A stretch of 64,000 bases of DNA from Aquitalea sp. LB_tupeE (GCF_013391415.1 NZ_JACAXB010000013.1:186001-250000); one strand, 5' to 3'; counted from the stretch's first letter, positions 18,257 to 27,421 are shown. Numbers and translations: made by a program. The notes: a model not told the origin generated them from the sequence alone.

Positions 18257-18643
18257 ATGCAAAACCTGTATATCGCGCCCACTTCGTCCACCCCGGAAGT
18301 GAATTTCCAGTTCGACCGCCACCAGCTGAGCCTGCGCGGCGAAAGCTATCCGGAAAACGCCCATGCCTTTTTCGGCCCCATCATGCAGGCCATCCAGGCC
18401 TACCTGCCGACATTGCACTCCACCCAGGTCACTGTGGATGTACAGCTGGCCTACTTCAACAGCTCCAGCACCAAGGTGCTGCTGGAACTGTTCGGCCTGT
18501 TCAACGATGCGGCAGTAGCAGGCAATTACGTCACCCTCAACTGGCACTACATCGAGGACGACGAAACCATTCTGGAATTTGGCCAGGAAGTGGCCGACGA
18601 CTTCACCGCGCTGGATTTCCACCCCTGCGCCCTGGTGGAATAA
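18257..18643 (+). CDS. SiaC-family regulatory phosphoprotein (DUF1987)
   Basis: This 128-residue protein belongs to the SiaC/DUF1987 family. It is the substrate of the upstream kinase and phosphatase and in Pseudomonas controls the diguanylate cyclase SiaD. The family core is visible: FQFDRHQLSLRGESYPENAH (about 18-37), VDVQLAYFNSSSTKVLLELF (about 61-80) and WHYIEDDETILEFGQE (about 98-113). The phosphoacceptor should be in the NSSSTK loop, by analogy with the conserved Thr of SiaC. No GGDEF gene follows; the next gene is proA. Confidence 0.87.
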   Translation: MQNLYIAPTSSTPEVNFQFDRHQLSLRGESYPENAHAFFGPIMQAIQAYLPTLHSTQVTVDVQLAYFNSSSTKVLLELFGLFNDAAVAGNYVTLNWHYIEDDETILEFGQEVADDFTALDFHPCALVE

Positions 18644-18747
18644 ATCACTGTCCGACAATATCCACTTGGCGGCTGACTGGATACAGCGGCAGGTTTTGGG
18701 GTAATCTGGCTGACTACCCCGTCGAGATCTGATTCAGGACATCCGCC

Positions 18748-20007
18748 ATGAATGTGAAGGACTACATGCAGCGCGTCGGCCAGGCGGCGCGCAAAGCCAG
18801 CCGCGCCATTGCCAAGGCCGATACCCGCCAGAAAAACCAGGCACTCAATGCCATGGCCGATGCCATCGTGCGCGACAGCGCCAAACTGTTGGCCGCCAAC
18901 CGGCAAGACCTGGACGCCGCCCGCGCCGCCGGGCTGGATGCCGCCTTCATCGACCGCCTGGCCTTGAGTGAAGCCACCGTCGCCAGCATGGCCGAAGGCC
19001 TGCGCCAGATCGCCGCCCTGCCCGACCCGGTGGGTGAAATGGACGACTTCTGCTATCGCCCTTCCGGCATCCAGCTGGGCAAGATGCGTGTGCCGCTGGG
19101 CGTGGTGGGCATCATTTACGAAGCCCGCCCCAATGTCACCGCCGATGCCGCCGGCCTGTGCCTGAAATCCGGCAATGCCACCATTCTGCGTGGCGGCTCG
19201 GAAGCCTTCCACAGCAACCAGGCCATTGCCGCCTGTGTCAGCGAGGGCCTGCGCGTGGCCGGCCTGCCCGCCGAAGTGGTGCAAGTGGTGGAAACCACCG
19301 ACCGCGCCGCCGTGGGCGAATTGATCACCATGCAGCAATATGTCGACGTGATTGTGCCGCGTGGCGGCAAGAGCCTGATTGCCCGCATCAGCGCCGAAGC
19401 GCGCGTGCCGGTGATCAAGCATCTGGATGGCAACTGTCATGTCTATATCGACGACACCGCCAATCCGGACAAGGCCTTCAATATCGCCATGAATGCCAAG
19501 ACCCAGCGCTATGCACCTTGCAACACCATGGAAACCCTGTTGGTGCACACTGCGTTTGCCGAATTCATCCTGCCGCGTCTGGCAGAAGCCTACTGGGAAA
19601 AAGGCGTGGAACTGCGTGGCTGCGAACGCACCCGCGTCATTCTGGGCAACAAGGTAGTGGCCGCAACGGAAGACGACTGGTTTACCGAATATTCCGCCCC
19701 GATTCTGGCCATCAAGGTGGTGAAGGATCTGGACGACGCCATTGGGCACATCAACCATTACGGCAGTCATCACACCGATGCCATCGTCAGCGAAGACTAC
19801 GGCCGCGCCCGTCGCTTCCTGCGCGAGGTGGACTCTTCCAGTGTGATGGTGAATGCCAGCACCCGCTTTGCCGACGGCTTCGAATATGGCCTTGGCGCGG
19901 AAATCGGCATTTCCACCGACAAGATCCACGCCCGTGGCCCGGTAGGCCTGGAAGGGCTGACCAGCCAGAAATGGGTGGTACTGGGCGACGGTCAGGTACG
20001 CGGCTGA
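18748..20007 (+). CDS. proA: Gamma-glutamyl phosphate reductase ProA
   Basis: This 419-residue NADPH-dependent enzyme reduces gamma-glutamyl phosphate to glutamate-5-semialdehyde, the second step of proline synthesis. The catalytic cysteine is in [15 protein letters not shown] near residue 257. The cofactor and substrate segments [20 protein letters not shown] and [12 protein letters not shown] are present near 115-150. The length is normal for the family. It lies 104 bp after the SiaC-like gene with a good terminator behind it. proB is not in the window. Confidence 0.95.
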   Translation: MNVKDYMQRVGQAARKASRAIAKADTRQKNQALNAMADAIVRDSAKLLAANRQDLDAARAAGLDAAFIDRLALSEATVASMAEGLRQIAALPDPVGEMDDFCYRPSGIQLGKMRVPLGVVGIIYEARPNVTADAAGLCLKSGNATILRGGSEAFHSNQAIAACVSEGLRVAGLPAEVVQVVETTDRAAVGELITMQQYVDVIVPRGGKSLIARISAEARVPVIKHLDGNCHVYIDDTANPDKAFNIAMNAKTQRYAPCNTMETLLVHTAFAEFILPRLAEAYWEKGVELRGCERTRVILGNKVVAATEDDWFTEYSAPILAIKVVKDLDDAIGHINHYGSHHTDAIVSEDYGRARRFLREVDSSSVMVNASTRFADGFEYGLGAEIGISTDKIHARGPVGLEGLTSQKWVVLGDGQVRG

Positions 20008-20027
20008 GCCAGACAATCCATTCTGAC

Positions 20028-20050
20028 AAACCGGCTCCGGCCGGTTTTTT
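20028..20050 (+). terminator. Rho-independent terminator of proA
   Basis: AAACCGGC (20028-20035) pairs with GCCGGTTT (20040-20047) around a TCCG loop, and the stem runs into T6. Confidence 0.88.
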
Positions 20051-20183
20051 CATGCCCGCGTGCCGACAGACATCGGCAAATATCCCACAGCCATGCCAGC
20101 TGCGGCCCTTTATTCCGGTCACCGCTTGCCAGCCTGCAAGGGCTTCTCTAGTGTAGGAAAACTTGGCAGACCGGGGGGTCATC

Positions 20184-20636
20184 ATGCTGCAATGGCTGCT
20201 TGCCACGCTTCACCTGCTGGCGCTGGGCTGTGGCCTGGGTGCCATTGCCGCACGCGGTCGCAATCTGGCCGACCAACCCGATGGGCCGGCCTGGCAGCGT
20301 AGCCTGCGCGCCAATAACTGGTGGCATCTTGCCTTATGCTTGTGGCTGTTAAGCGGCATATCAATGCTGGTGCAACAAGTGCAACCAGTGTGGGTAGCTG
20401 GCAGCTTGCCACCCGCGGCTCTTGCCAAACTCTTATGTTGCCTGCTGCTGTTCACGCAGGAATGGCGCAGCCTGTCCTTGCTGCGCCAATGCCGCGAACG
20501 ACTGGAAAGGGGCCGCTTGCCAGCAGATGAGCTGCGCAGCCGGCTGTGCCGCGCCAGCCGTCGGCAACTGGCCTTGCTGCTGCTCTTGCTGCTGTTGTCC
20601 ACCGCCTGGCATAGCGGACTGTTCAACACTCATTAA
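20184..20636 (+). CDS. Small integral membrane protein, probably DUF2214 family
   Basis: This 150-residue protein has about four hydrophobic helices: 1-20, 52-72, 78-98 and 127-146, the last a run of leucines. The pattern LHLLALGCGLGAIAARGRNL followed by RANNWWHLALCLWLLSG resembles the uncharacterised DUF2214 membrane family. ATG 20184 is preferred over an in-frame TTG at 20163. It stands alone between two terminator-separated genes. No function is known. Confidence 0.6.
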   Translation: MLQWLLATLHLLALGCGLGAIAARGRNLADQPDGPAWQRSLRANNWWHLALCLWLLSGISMLVQQVQPVWVAGSLPPAALAKLLCCLLLFTQEWRSLSLLRQCRERLERGRLPADELRSRLCRASRRQLALLLLLLLLSTAWHSGLFNTH

Positions 20637-20712
20637 CATCTACCGCCCGCGCACGCGGAACCAGTCCGCCAACACAACACTCCATTTCTTTTTATTGTCG
20701 GGAAACCTCCCC

Positions 20713-21072
20713 ATGCCACCACAGACCCTGTCCCGTATCCTGGCTGTCCTGGCTTGCCTTGGCGTGTTCTCCGCCAGCATCACAGCGCAGGCGCAAAGCA
20801 CCTTGCAATTGCAGTCCGCAAAGGCCCCGGCAGATATTGCCGAATGCTTGCAACAAGGCATGCGCCGTCTGAAAATTCCCGACGATTATGTCAAGCGGGA
20901 CACCGCCAGTGAGGGCGCCGCCGCCATCCGCCTGCTCAACCCGGTCAGCAGTAACACCAGCCTGCAAGTCAGCATCACACCGCAAGCCTCGGGAAGCCAG
21001 GTGCAAGTGGATCAAAACGGCATCCCGCTCACCCCGCCCTGGGAGCGCATGATCAAGCGTTGCACGGAATAA
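20713..21072 (+). CDS. Small secreted protein of unknown function
   Basis: This 119-residue protein has a clear signal peptide with a likely cut after AQA near residue 27. The mature part of about 92 residues contains two cysteines (AECLQQGM and MIKRCTE), which could form one disulfide in the periplasm. ATG 20713 was chosen because a signal peptide begins exactly there. I do not recognise the family. Confidence 0.65.
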   Translation: MPPQTLSRILAVLACLGVFSASITAQAQSTLQLQSAKAPADIAECLQQGMRRLKIPDDYVKRDTASEGAAAIRLLNPVSSNTSLQVSITPQASGSQVQVDQNGIPLTPPWERMIKRCTE

Positions 21073-21118
21073 GCAGCTTGCACCCCAGATACGACACTTG
21101 GCCGTCCTACCGGACGGC

Positions 21119-21316
21119 TGTGGATAATATGCAAAACAGGCTTTAGCCAGTGGATAGCCTGAATAGTTTCTGCACAAGCTGTGGATAACTAGCCATTTGC
21201 CGTTGATTTATGTGACAAGCCCCATCACTGGCGACCAAACATGCTGTGCACAAACAGCAGAGTGATGCATGCATCGGTGGATACTGTGCACAACCTGTGT
21301 ATCATTCTGTGGATAA
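21119..21316 (+). other. Cluster of DnaA boxes
   Basis: Three perfect TGTGGATAA nonamers lie in the same orientation at 21119-21127, 21180-21188 and 21308-21316. Near-matches are AGTGGATAG (21149-21157), TGTGCACAA (21245-21253 and 21285-21293), GGTGGATAC (21276-21284) and TGTGTATCA (21296-21304). A perfect 12-bp palindrome, GATGCATGCATC (21264-21275), sits among them. The cluster lies in the 308-bp gap between the small secreted protein and the hydrolase. It may titrate DnaA, regulate the next gene or belong to a replication-related site; dnaA itself is not in the window. Confidence 0.7.
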
Positions 21317-21380
21317 AATCCGCATGACAAGCACCTGCACAAGGGGCAAGCTTGCGGTTTTGCCCTTCCCCTGCACCGCC

Positions 21381-22082
21381 ATGTCCATGTTCCCGCTGCC
21401 CTGTGGCGACCATCTGCTGCACGGCGATCATCTGCATTGCCCGCAGCCACGCGCCCATCTGCTGTTATTGCACGGAGCAGGCAATGGCCAGCGTGCGCCT
21501 TTTCTGCCCCTGCGTCAGACCTTGCAACAACAAGACATTGCCAGTACCGCTTTTGATTTTGTCGGTCATGGAGAAACCGGCGGCAGCCTGATGGGCTCCA
21601 GCCTGGCGCACCGTGTTCACCAAGCAAAGCTTGTGCTGGCGGCCAGCGGGCTGCACACACAGCCATTGGCCTTGCTGGGCAGCAGCATGGGCGCGTATAT
21701 CGCCATCCGGCTGTTAAGTGAAATTCAGTGCAGCCATCTGATTCTGCAAGTCCCCGGTGTGTACACTCCTGCGGCATTTACCGTCCCGTTCGGCCCGGCA
21801 TTCAGCACCGTGCTGCGCCAGCCAGATAGCTGGCAAAAGAGTGATGCCTGGGACCGGCTAGCTGGTTTTCGCGGCCACCTGCTGCTGGTGGAGGCCGAAC
21901 ATGATGCCGTGATTCCCCGCGCCCTGACCGAGCGACTGTATGCCAGCGCCACCAAGGCCAAAAGCCGCAGCCGCTTGCTGATTGACGGTGCCGGGCACCT
22001 GCTGGCTGCCCACTGGCAGGCCCATCCGGACGCCGCCCGGCGCTATCAGCAGCACATTGCCCGCTTCCTGTTGCAGGACTGA
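21381..22082 (+). CDS. Alpha/beta hydrolase
   Basis: This 233-residue soluble hydrolase has the oxyanion segment LLLLHGAGNG near residue 28 and the nucleophile elbow LLGSSMGAY near 96-104. The acidic residue lies in VEAEHDAVIP near 177 and the catalytic histidine in DGAGHLLAA near 205. The triad therefore appears complete. The fold resembles Tex30/KANL3-like and dienelactone-hydrolase-like proteins; the substrate is unknown. The start is uncertain: ATG 21381 gives a normal family N-terminus, while ATG 21324 would add 19 residues. The DnaA-box cluster is directly upstream. Confidence 0.75.
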   Translation: MSMFPLPCGDHLLHGDHLHCPQPRAHLLLLHGAGNGQRAPFLPLRQTLQQQDIASTAFDFVGHGETGGSLMGSSLAHRVHQAKLVLAASGLHTQPLALLGSSMGAYIAIRLLSEIQCSHLILQVPGVYTPAAFTVPFGPAFSTVLRQPDSWQKSDAWDRLAGFRGHLLLVEAEHDAVIPRALTERLYASATKAKSRSRLLIDGAGHLLAAHWQAHPDAARRYQQHIARFLLQD

Positions 22083-22178
22083 AGCCGCCGCAAGCAGCAC
22101 GCCATGCCGCCAATCATCAAAATTTCATGACTTAACCATTACACTGGGGCTGACTGTCATCAATTCAGGTTGCTCCTC

Positions 22179-23561
22179 ATGCCTCGCACTTCCCATCCGC
22201 AATACGAAAATGGCCTTGCCGCCGGCAAGGCCAGACGTGAACACTGCCCCCGCACCCGGCAGGCAGAATGCGTGCTCAGCCCGACGCGCGACGTGCTGGC
22301 CATGCTGCGCCAGAGTTCGGCAGACCGCGTGCCCGGACTGATTGGCCTGCGCTACCAGCGCATGCAAGCCTCTCCGTTTGCCTTTTTTCGCGGCATGGCC
22401 ATGATTCAGGCCGCCGACCTGGCCGCCGGACCGGACAGCGGCATTCATCTGCAGGTATGTGGCGATGCACACCTGATGAATTACGGCTTTTTCGCCTCGC
22501 CGGAACGCCAGCTGATGTTCGACATCAACGATTTTGACGAAACCCATCACGGCCCCTGGGAGTGGGACCTGAAACGCCTGGCCGTCAGCGTGGTACTGGC
22601 TGCCCGCCAGCGCGGCTTTGACACAGCCAGCGCGGTTCAGGCGGTTTACCACCTGGTGGGCACTTATCGCCGCCGCATGCAGGAGTACGCCCGTATCAGC
22701 CAGCTGGAGCTGTGGTACTGCAAGGTGGGCTTCGAGCAATTGCTGGAACGTTCACCCAACGACACGGTACGCCAACAATTGCTCAAGCTGGCGGACAAGG
22801 CCAGAAACCAGACACAGGAAAAACTGCTGCCCAAAATGACCGTGCTGGACAATGGCAATCTGCGCCTGCAGGACAATCCACCCGTCATTTTCCACATGCA
22901 GCAACAAGACCAGGTATGGGGTAATGACGAGCACTGGCTGGGCGAAGGGCATGCGCATGATCTGGTTCGCCCCATGCTGGCGGCCTACCGCCACACCCTG
23001 AAGGAAGACCGTCAGACGCTGCTGGACCGCTTCCGGCTGGTGGACGCGGCTTTCAAGGTGGTGGGAGTGGGCAGTGTGGGAACGCGTTGCCTGGTGATGT
23101 TGCTGCAGGACAACTTCGACCAGCCGCTGTTCTTGCAATTGAAAGAAGCGCGTCGTTCGGTGCTGGAGCCCTACACCGCAGCTTGCGTGCATGGGCATCA
23201 GGGCAAGCGGGTAGTCTTCGGCCAACGGCTGATGCAAGCCGCCAGCGATGTGTTTCTGGGCTGGACGAGCGGGCCGGGGGAGCGGCACTTCTATGTGCGC
23301 CAGCTGCGTGACATGAAGGCCGCGCCATCGCTGGAGTCATTCACCAGTGCAGACAGCCTGACGGCCTTTGGCCAGGCCTGCGCCTGGGCACTGGCCAGGG
23401 CACATGCCAAATCCGGCGGACGCGCGGCCGAACTGGCTGGCTATATCGGTCAGTCAGACAAATTCGACCAGGCCATTGCCAGCTATGCCACTGCTTATGC
23501 TGATCAGGTGGAACGTGATTTTGCGGTTTTCACTGCCGCACTGGCCAAACAGGAGCTATAA
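22179..23561 (+). CDS. DUF2252 family protein (kinase-like fold)
   Basis: This 460-residue protein matches DUF2252. The signature segments are SPFAFFRGMAMIQAADL near residue 62, VCGDAHLMNYGFFASPERQ near 93 and FDINDFDETHHGPWEWDLKRL near 113. The HxxN and DxxDFD motifs resemble the catalytic and metal-binding residues of aminoglycoside-phosphotransferase-like kinases. That suggests a kinase-type activity, but none has been shown to my knowledge. ATG 22179 is preferred to an in-frame TTG at 22170. It lies 96 bp after the hydrolase and could be co-transcribed with it. Confidence 0.82.
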   Translation: MPRTSHPQYENGLAAGKARREHCPRTRQAECVLSPTRDVLAMLRQSSADRVPGLIGLRYQRMQASPFAFFRGMAMIQAADLAAGPDSGIHLQVCGDAHLMNYGFFASPERQLMFDINDFDETHHGPWEWDLKRLAVSVVLAARQRGFDTASAVQAVYHLVGTYRRRMQEYARISQLELWYCKVGFEQLLERSPNDTVRQQLLKLADKARNQTQEKLLPKMTVLDNGNLRLQDNPPVIFHMQQQDQVWGNDEHWLGEGHAHDLVRPMLAAYRHTLKEDRQTLLDRFRLVDAAFKVVGVGSVGTRCLVMLLQDNFDQPLFLQLKEARRSVLEPYTAACVHGHQGKRVVFGQRLMQAASDVFLGWTSGPGERHFYVRQLRDMKAAPSLESFTSADSLTAFGQACAWALARAHAKSGGRAAELAGYIGQSDKFDQAIASYATAYADQVERDFAVFTAALAKQEL

Positions 23562-23828
23562 ACAAAAGAGTTGAAAAAACGACACAAGCATTGGCCGGAT
23601 TGGGGTTTTCAGCAGTTATTTTCCCCGGAGAACACGGTTTAGTATTAAAAATGCCACGGTATATTTTTAATGCCGATTGCAAAAACGGACTTACTACATA
23701 ACTCCTCACCGGCCATTGCCCGAATAACAAGCTGTGTTGCCCGACCCTGTGGTCTGGATAAAACGCAGCAAGACAAGGCGCCATGACGGTGTTTGACAAA
23801 ACCAATACAGCCAACCGGGAAGACAACC

Positions 23829-25439
23829 GTGCGAGTCAATACCCGCCTCATCATCATCATTGCCGCCAGCCTTTTTGCCCTGATCGCGCTGGCGGCATCC
23901 TCCTTGTACATCACACGCAGCACGCTGCAGAGTGAAAAACGCGAGCAAATCACCATGCTGTTGCGCATGGCGGAAAACACGCTGGACTACTATGCCAAGC
24001 AGGAAGCCAGCGGCAAGCTGAACCGCCAGCAGGCGCAAGACCAGGCGCGCAAGACACTCAAGGCACTGAAAGTGGATGACATTTACTTCTTTGCCCGTGA
24101 CAAGGATAACCGTCTGGTACTGCATCCCAAGACCGAGCGCGAAGGCAAGGTCGACATGGGCAGCACGGTGCCCGATGGCCGCACCACGGTAGCGGTGTAT
24201 GACGAAGCCCTGCAAAAGGACCACTACGGCATTGTCACCATCCTCACCTCGCGTGGGGCCAACAAGGAACAATTGCCCAAGCTCAATGGCGTGGTGCGTT
24301 TCGACCCCTGGGGCTGGACGATAGGCACGGGCTTCTTCATTGACGATATCGACGCCCTGTTCTGGAAACAAGGCACGGTACTGCTGGTGCTCAGCGCCGT
24401 GGCCGTGGTGACGCTGATACTGTTAGGTACGGCCATGTCGCGCAGCATCGTGCGCTCGCTGGGGGGCGAACCTGCCTATGCCGCTCAGGTGGTACGGCAC
24501 ATTGCCCAGGGCGACCTGACCGAGCGGATCGAAGTGAATGGCCCGCCGGAGAGCCTGTTGGCCGCCATGCAGGAAATGCAGCAAAAGCTGCGGGAAATGA
24601 TCAGCCAGATCCGCCAGTCCACCGATGATATCGGCGTGGCCGGTCAGCAACTGTCGCAACAAATGCAGAAAGTGGACGAGGTTTCCGGCATTGCCAGCAA
24701 CTCGACCGCATCCGCCGCAGCCTCCATCGAGCAGCTGTCGGTCAGTATCGATCACGTCAAAGACAATGCCGGCGGCTCGGAAGAAGGTGCGCGCCGCTCC
24801 AGCCAGCTGGCACGCGAGGGCGAAGTCGTGGCCAAGGAAGCGGCCAGCGGTATTCAGTCCATTGCCACCCAGGTGGGTGACGTCAGCGACATGGTGGGCA
24901 GCCTGGCCGAACGCACCCGCAATATCAGCGGCATTGCCGAAACCATTCGCGACATTGCCAACCAGACCAACCTGTTGGCTTTGAATGCTGCCATCGAAGC
25001 CGCACGCGCCGGTGAAATGGGGCGCGGCTTTGCCGTGGTGGCCGATGAAGTGCGCAAACTGGCCGAACGCACCGCGACCGCCACTGATGAAATCACCCAT
25101 ATCGTCCAGGCGGTGGTCAACGAAACCGGCACGGTAGCAGGCCGCATGGAAGAAATCCGCCCGGCAGTGCAACTGGGGGTAGGCAAGGCCAACCAGGCGG
25201 CAGAAACGCTGGATACCATCAGCCGTCAGACCCAAGCGGCCCTGGAAAGCCTGCATGCGGTGGTGAGCGCCATGACCGAGCAAAGCCAGGCCGGTGCCAA
25301 TATTGCCGTCAGCGTGGAACAGGTGGCCGGTGTGGTGGAGGAAACCCAGTCCTCGGTACAACTGGCAGTGGAAGCCATGCACAACATCGACAATCACGCA
25401 CAGCAACTGAACGCTTCGGTATCCCGCTTCCGGCTCTGA
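23829..25439 (+). CDS. Methyl-accepting chemotaxis protein with single Cache sensor
   Basis: This 536-residue chemoreceptor has a first transmembrane helix at about 6-25. A periplasmic single-Cache (sCache_2-type) domain follows at about 30-175, with the typical strand sequence [19 protein letters not shown] and a [15 protein letters not shown] end. The second helix is at about 182-200. A GGEP-type HAMP-like linker leads to the signalling tip [20 protein letters not shown] near 376. Such Cache domains usually bind small organic acids; the ligand here is unknown. The start is probably GTG 23829, which follows GGGAAG and leaves a short cytoplasmic head. A TTG at 23793 would add 12 residues. Confidence 0.9.
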   Translation: MRVNTRLIIIIAASLFALIALAASSLYITRSTLQSEKREQITMLLRMAENTLDYYAKQEASGKLNRQQAQDQARKTLKALKVDDIYFFARDKDNRLVLHPKTEREGKVDMGSTVPDGRTTVAVYDEALQKDHYGIVTILTSRGANKEQLPKLNGVVRFDPWGWTIGTGFFIDDIDALFWKQGTVLLVLSAVAVVTLILLGTAMSRSIVRSLGGEPAYAAQVVRHIAQGDLTERIEVNGPPESLLAAMQEMQQKLREMISQIRQSTDDIGVAGQQLSQQMQKVDEVSGIASNSTASAAASIEQLSVSIDHVKDNAGGSEEGARRSSQLAREGEVVAKEAASGIQSIATQVGDVSDMVGSLAERTRNISGIAETIRDIANQTNLLALNAAIEAARAGEMGRGFAVVADEVRKLAERTATATDEITHIVQAVVNETGTVAGRMEEIRPAVQLGVGKANQAAETLDTISRQTQAALESLHAVVSAMTEQSQAGANIAVSVEQVAGVVEETQSSVQLAVEAMHNIDNHAQQLNASVSRFRL

Positions 25440-25508
25440 CGCGGTAAGCCCGTCCCATAGCAACCGGCGGCCCGGCTGCCGGCAAAGTGATGTGCAGATA
25501 GAGAAGCA

Positions 25509-25637
25509 AACCTGGCAGCGCCGGGCTTATTCGGGAAGGTAGTGGCTAGCACGGCCTTCCCGCCCCATCCCCATCACGCGGCCCTTGCATGACACGAGCG
25601 CTGCATGTCTCCGCAAGTCTGATGGAATTTGTGATCA
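25509..25637. repeat. Structured non-coding repeat, copy A
   Basis: This copy begins AACCTGGCAGCG and ends TTTGTGATCA. Inside is an 8-bp stem CGGGAAGG (25532-25539) with CCTTCCCG (25555-25562). The same unit recurs 182 bp downstream. By ungapped hand count the first 54 positions match copy B at 37, and many differences are transitions. It could be an old tandem duplication of a regulatory RNA or of a protein-binding site. Confidence 0.6.
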
Positions 25638-25690
25638 CACGATAGATCCAGCCCTATGCCTGCTGACCCAGCAGTCCAACAGCGCAGCAG

Positions 25691-25823
25691 AACCCGGCAG
25701 CGTCCAGCCTGTTCGGGGAAGCGCTTACTGGTACAGTCTTCCCGTTTCACTCCCGTCCATCCGCTCTTGCATGGCAACAATACCGCGCACTCCATACAAA
25801 ATGCGAGGTGTGGTTTGTGATCA
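25691..25823. repeat. Structured non-coding repeat, copy B
   Basis: This copy begins AACCCGGCAGCG and ends TTTGTGATCA, as in copy A. The hairpin is kept: GGGAAG (25716-25721) with CTTCCC (25738-25743) and a loop of similar size, although the loop sequence is largely different. It ends 190 bp before the gamma-glutamylpolyamine synthetase start codon. Confidence 0.6.
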
Positions 25824-26013
25824 TACTGTGGCCTGCCTCCTACAGCAGCCTTGTATTTGGGCCACATCCGACCAACAAGGCGACGTCACGCTTGCCCTCC
25901 CCCCTGCCGGTGGCATAATGCCCACAGGGCCAAGCCCGCAAAATCAAAAAAATGCATGACCGACAGACAGGCAGATAGATGAAACAATCAAGAACGCTCC
26001 AAGGGAGACCTGC

Positions 26014-27366
26014 ATGTCCCAACTCTCCATCACGGCTGCTCAGGCCGAATGGTTGACGCAACAAAACGTCCGCGACGTTGAACTGGCTTTTGCCGATGTC
26101 AGCGGATTCCCGCGTGGCAAGACCCTGCCCGCACAGGCCCTGATCAAGGGCCAGGAATTGCGCATTGCCCGCGCCGTGGCCATCCAGACTTGCGTGGGCG
26201 AATTCCCCGATTACCGTTTTTACGGCGAGAACGATCCGGACGTGGTGCTGCGCCCGGACTTTGCCACCCTGCGCCCGGTGCCCTGGGCCAAAACCCCGCG
26301 CGCGCTGGTTGTGTGTGACAACATCGACCACGACGACAGCCTGTCACCGCTGGCCCCGCGTTCCGCACTGAAAAACATCCTGGCCCGCTATCAGGCACGC
26401 GGCTGGACCCCGGTGGTAGCACCCGAGCTGGAATTCTACATTTTCGCCGCCCATGCCGACGCCGATCAGCCCTATCAGGCTCCGGCGCTGCGCACCGGCC
26501 GTCGTGAAAGCGGCTTCGATGCCTTCAGCTTTTCCACGCTGAATGATCTGGAAGGCTTTTTTGACGACCTGTACCGCGCCTGTGAACAGCTGGGCATCGA
26601 CACCGATACCTATGTCCATGAAATGGGCCCCAGCCAGTTCGAGATCAACCTCAAGCACGGCAATGCGCTGGAGCTGGCCGACCAGACCTTCCTGTTCAAG
26701 TACGCGCTGAAGGAAATCGGCTACCAGCACGGGTTGAACGTGGTGTGCATGGCCAAACCACTGTCCGGCCAGCCCGGCAGTTCCATGCACTTGCATCAGA
26801 GCGTGGTGGATGGCCAGGGCAACAATGTGTTCAGTCTGGCCGATGGCGAAGCCAGCCCGGATTTCTTCCACTATATTGGCGGCCTGCAACAATATCTGCC
26901 GCACCTGATGCCGCTGTTCTGCCCCAGTCCCAACTCCTTCCGCCGCTTCGTCAAGGGCCTGGCAGCGCCGGTCAATGTCAGCTGGGGAGTGGACAACCGC
27001 TCTGTGGGCATCCGTGTTCCGGTATCCGGCCCGGCCGCCCGTCGCGTGGAAAACCGCTTGCCCGGCTGCGATGCCAACCCCTATCTGTCGCTGGCCGCCA
27101 GCCTGGGGGCCGGCCTGTTGGGTGTGGAAGAAAAACGCAGCCCGAGTGAAGCGGCCGTAGGCAATGTCTTTAACAATGACGACGCCGCCACCCTGCCCAA
27201 CACCCTGGATGCCGCCTGCGCCCTGATGGCTGCGCACGATACCGCCAAGCGCCTGTTCGGTCAGGAATTCACCGATGCGTATCTGGCCGTGAAGGACATC
27301 GAACTGAGCCACTACCACAACCAGATCACCGCCTGGGAACGCCAGTACCTGACCACGCTGGCCTGA
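26014..27366 (+). CDS. Glutamine-synthetase-family enzyme, probable gamma-glutamylpolyamine synthetase
   Basis: This 450-residue protein is of the GlnA type III/PuuA class that ligates glutamate to putrescine or another amine using ATP. The segments PELEFYIF (metal-binding glutamates, near 140), MGPSQFEINLKHGNALELADQ near 204, GSSMHLHQSV near 253 and the arginine-rich VDNRSVGIRVP near 330 are all present. There is no adenylylation-site tyrosine segment like that of GlnA, and the N-terminal domain is short, which supports a PuuA/PauA-like role in polyamine or amine use. The next gene encodes gamma-glutamyltransferase. Other puu genes are absent, so the exact amine is uncertain. Confidence 0.8.
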   Translation: MSQLSITAAQAEWLTQQNVRDVELAFADVSGFPRGKTLPAQALIKGQELRIARAVAIQTCVGEFPDYRFYGENDPDVVLRPDFATLRPVPWAKTPRALVVCDNIDHDDSLSPLAPRSALKNILARYQARGWTPVVAPELEFYIFAAHADADQPYQAPALRTGRRESGFDAFSFSTLNDLEGFFDDLYRACEQLGIDTDTYVHEMGPSQFEINLKHGNALELADQTFLFKYALKEIGYQHGLNVVCMAKPLSGQPGSSMHLHQSVVDGQGNNVFSLADGEASPDFFHYIGGLQQYLPHLMPLFCPSPNSFRRFVKGLAAPVNVSWGVDNRSVGIRVPVSGPAARRVENRLPGCDANPYLSLAASLGAGLLGVEEKRSPSEAAVGNVFNNDDAATLPNTLDAACALMAAHDTAKRLFGQEFTDAYLAVKDIELSHYHNQITAWERQYLTTLA

Positions 27367-27383
27367 TCTTCACCCAGCCCGCC

Positions 27384-27421
27384 AAGCTGCCAGCCGCCCT
27401 GTTGCGACTGGCAGCTTTTTT
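27384..27421 (+). terminator. Rho-independent terminator
   Basis: AAGCTGCCAG (27384-27393) pairs with CTGGCAGCTT (27408-27417), and the stem runs into T6. It lies 18 bp after the glutamine-synthetase-family gene, so ggt probably has its own promoter. Confidence 0.88.

Larger units (their letters stand above)
25440..26013. other. 574-bp non-coding region upstream of the gamma-glutamylpolyamine synthetase gene
   Basis: No credible gene is seen; a 124-codon plus frame and a 97-codon minus frame here have no domain, no good ribosome-binding site and simply follow the repeat. The region contains an 8-bp hairpin just after the chemoreceptor (CCGGCGGC 25464-25471 with GCTGCCGG 25475-25482, one G-T pair). 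Two diverged copies of a structured unit follow (listed separately). The last 150 bp lead to a purine-rich ribosome-binding site AAGGGAG (about 26000-26006). Confidence 0.6.

Noticed and set aside
20433-20639. Leucine- and glutamine-rich frames at 20.4-20.6 kb
   Set aside because: These are shadows of the small membrane protein gene.
21119-21316. Reading the DnaA-box cluster as the chromosomal origin
   Set aside because: No dnaA, dnaN, rpmH or gidA is nearby and there is no clear AT-rich unwinding region, so an origin call is not supported.
23641-23690. GCCGATTG as a sigma-28 -10 element for the Cache chemoreceptor
   Set aside because: There is no TAAA-type -35 at the required distance.
25624-25640. 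CRP/Vfr-type site TGTGATCACA
   Set aside because: The two halves adjoin with no 6-bp spacer, so it is not a CRP-type operator; it is part of the repeat end.
25585-25959. 124-codon plus-strand frame in the structured repeat region
   Set aside because: It crosses both repeat units without codon-level similarity between them, and it lacks a ribosome-binding site.
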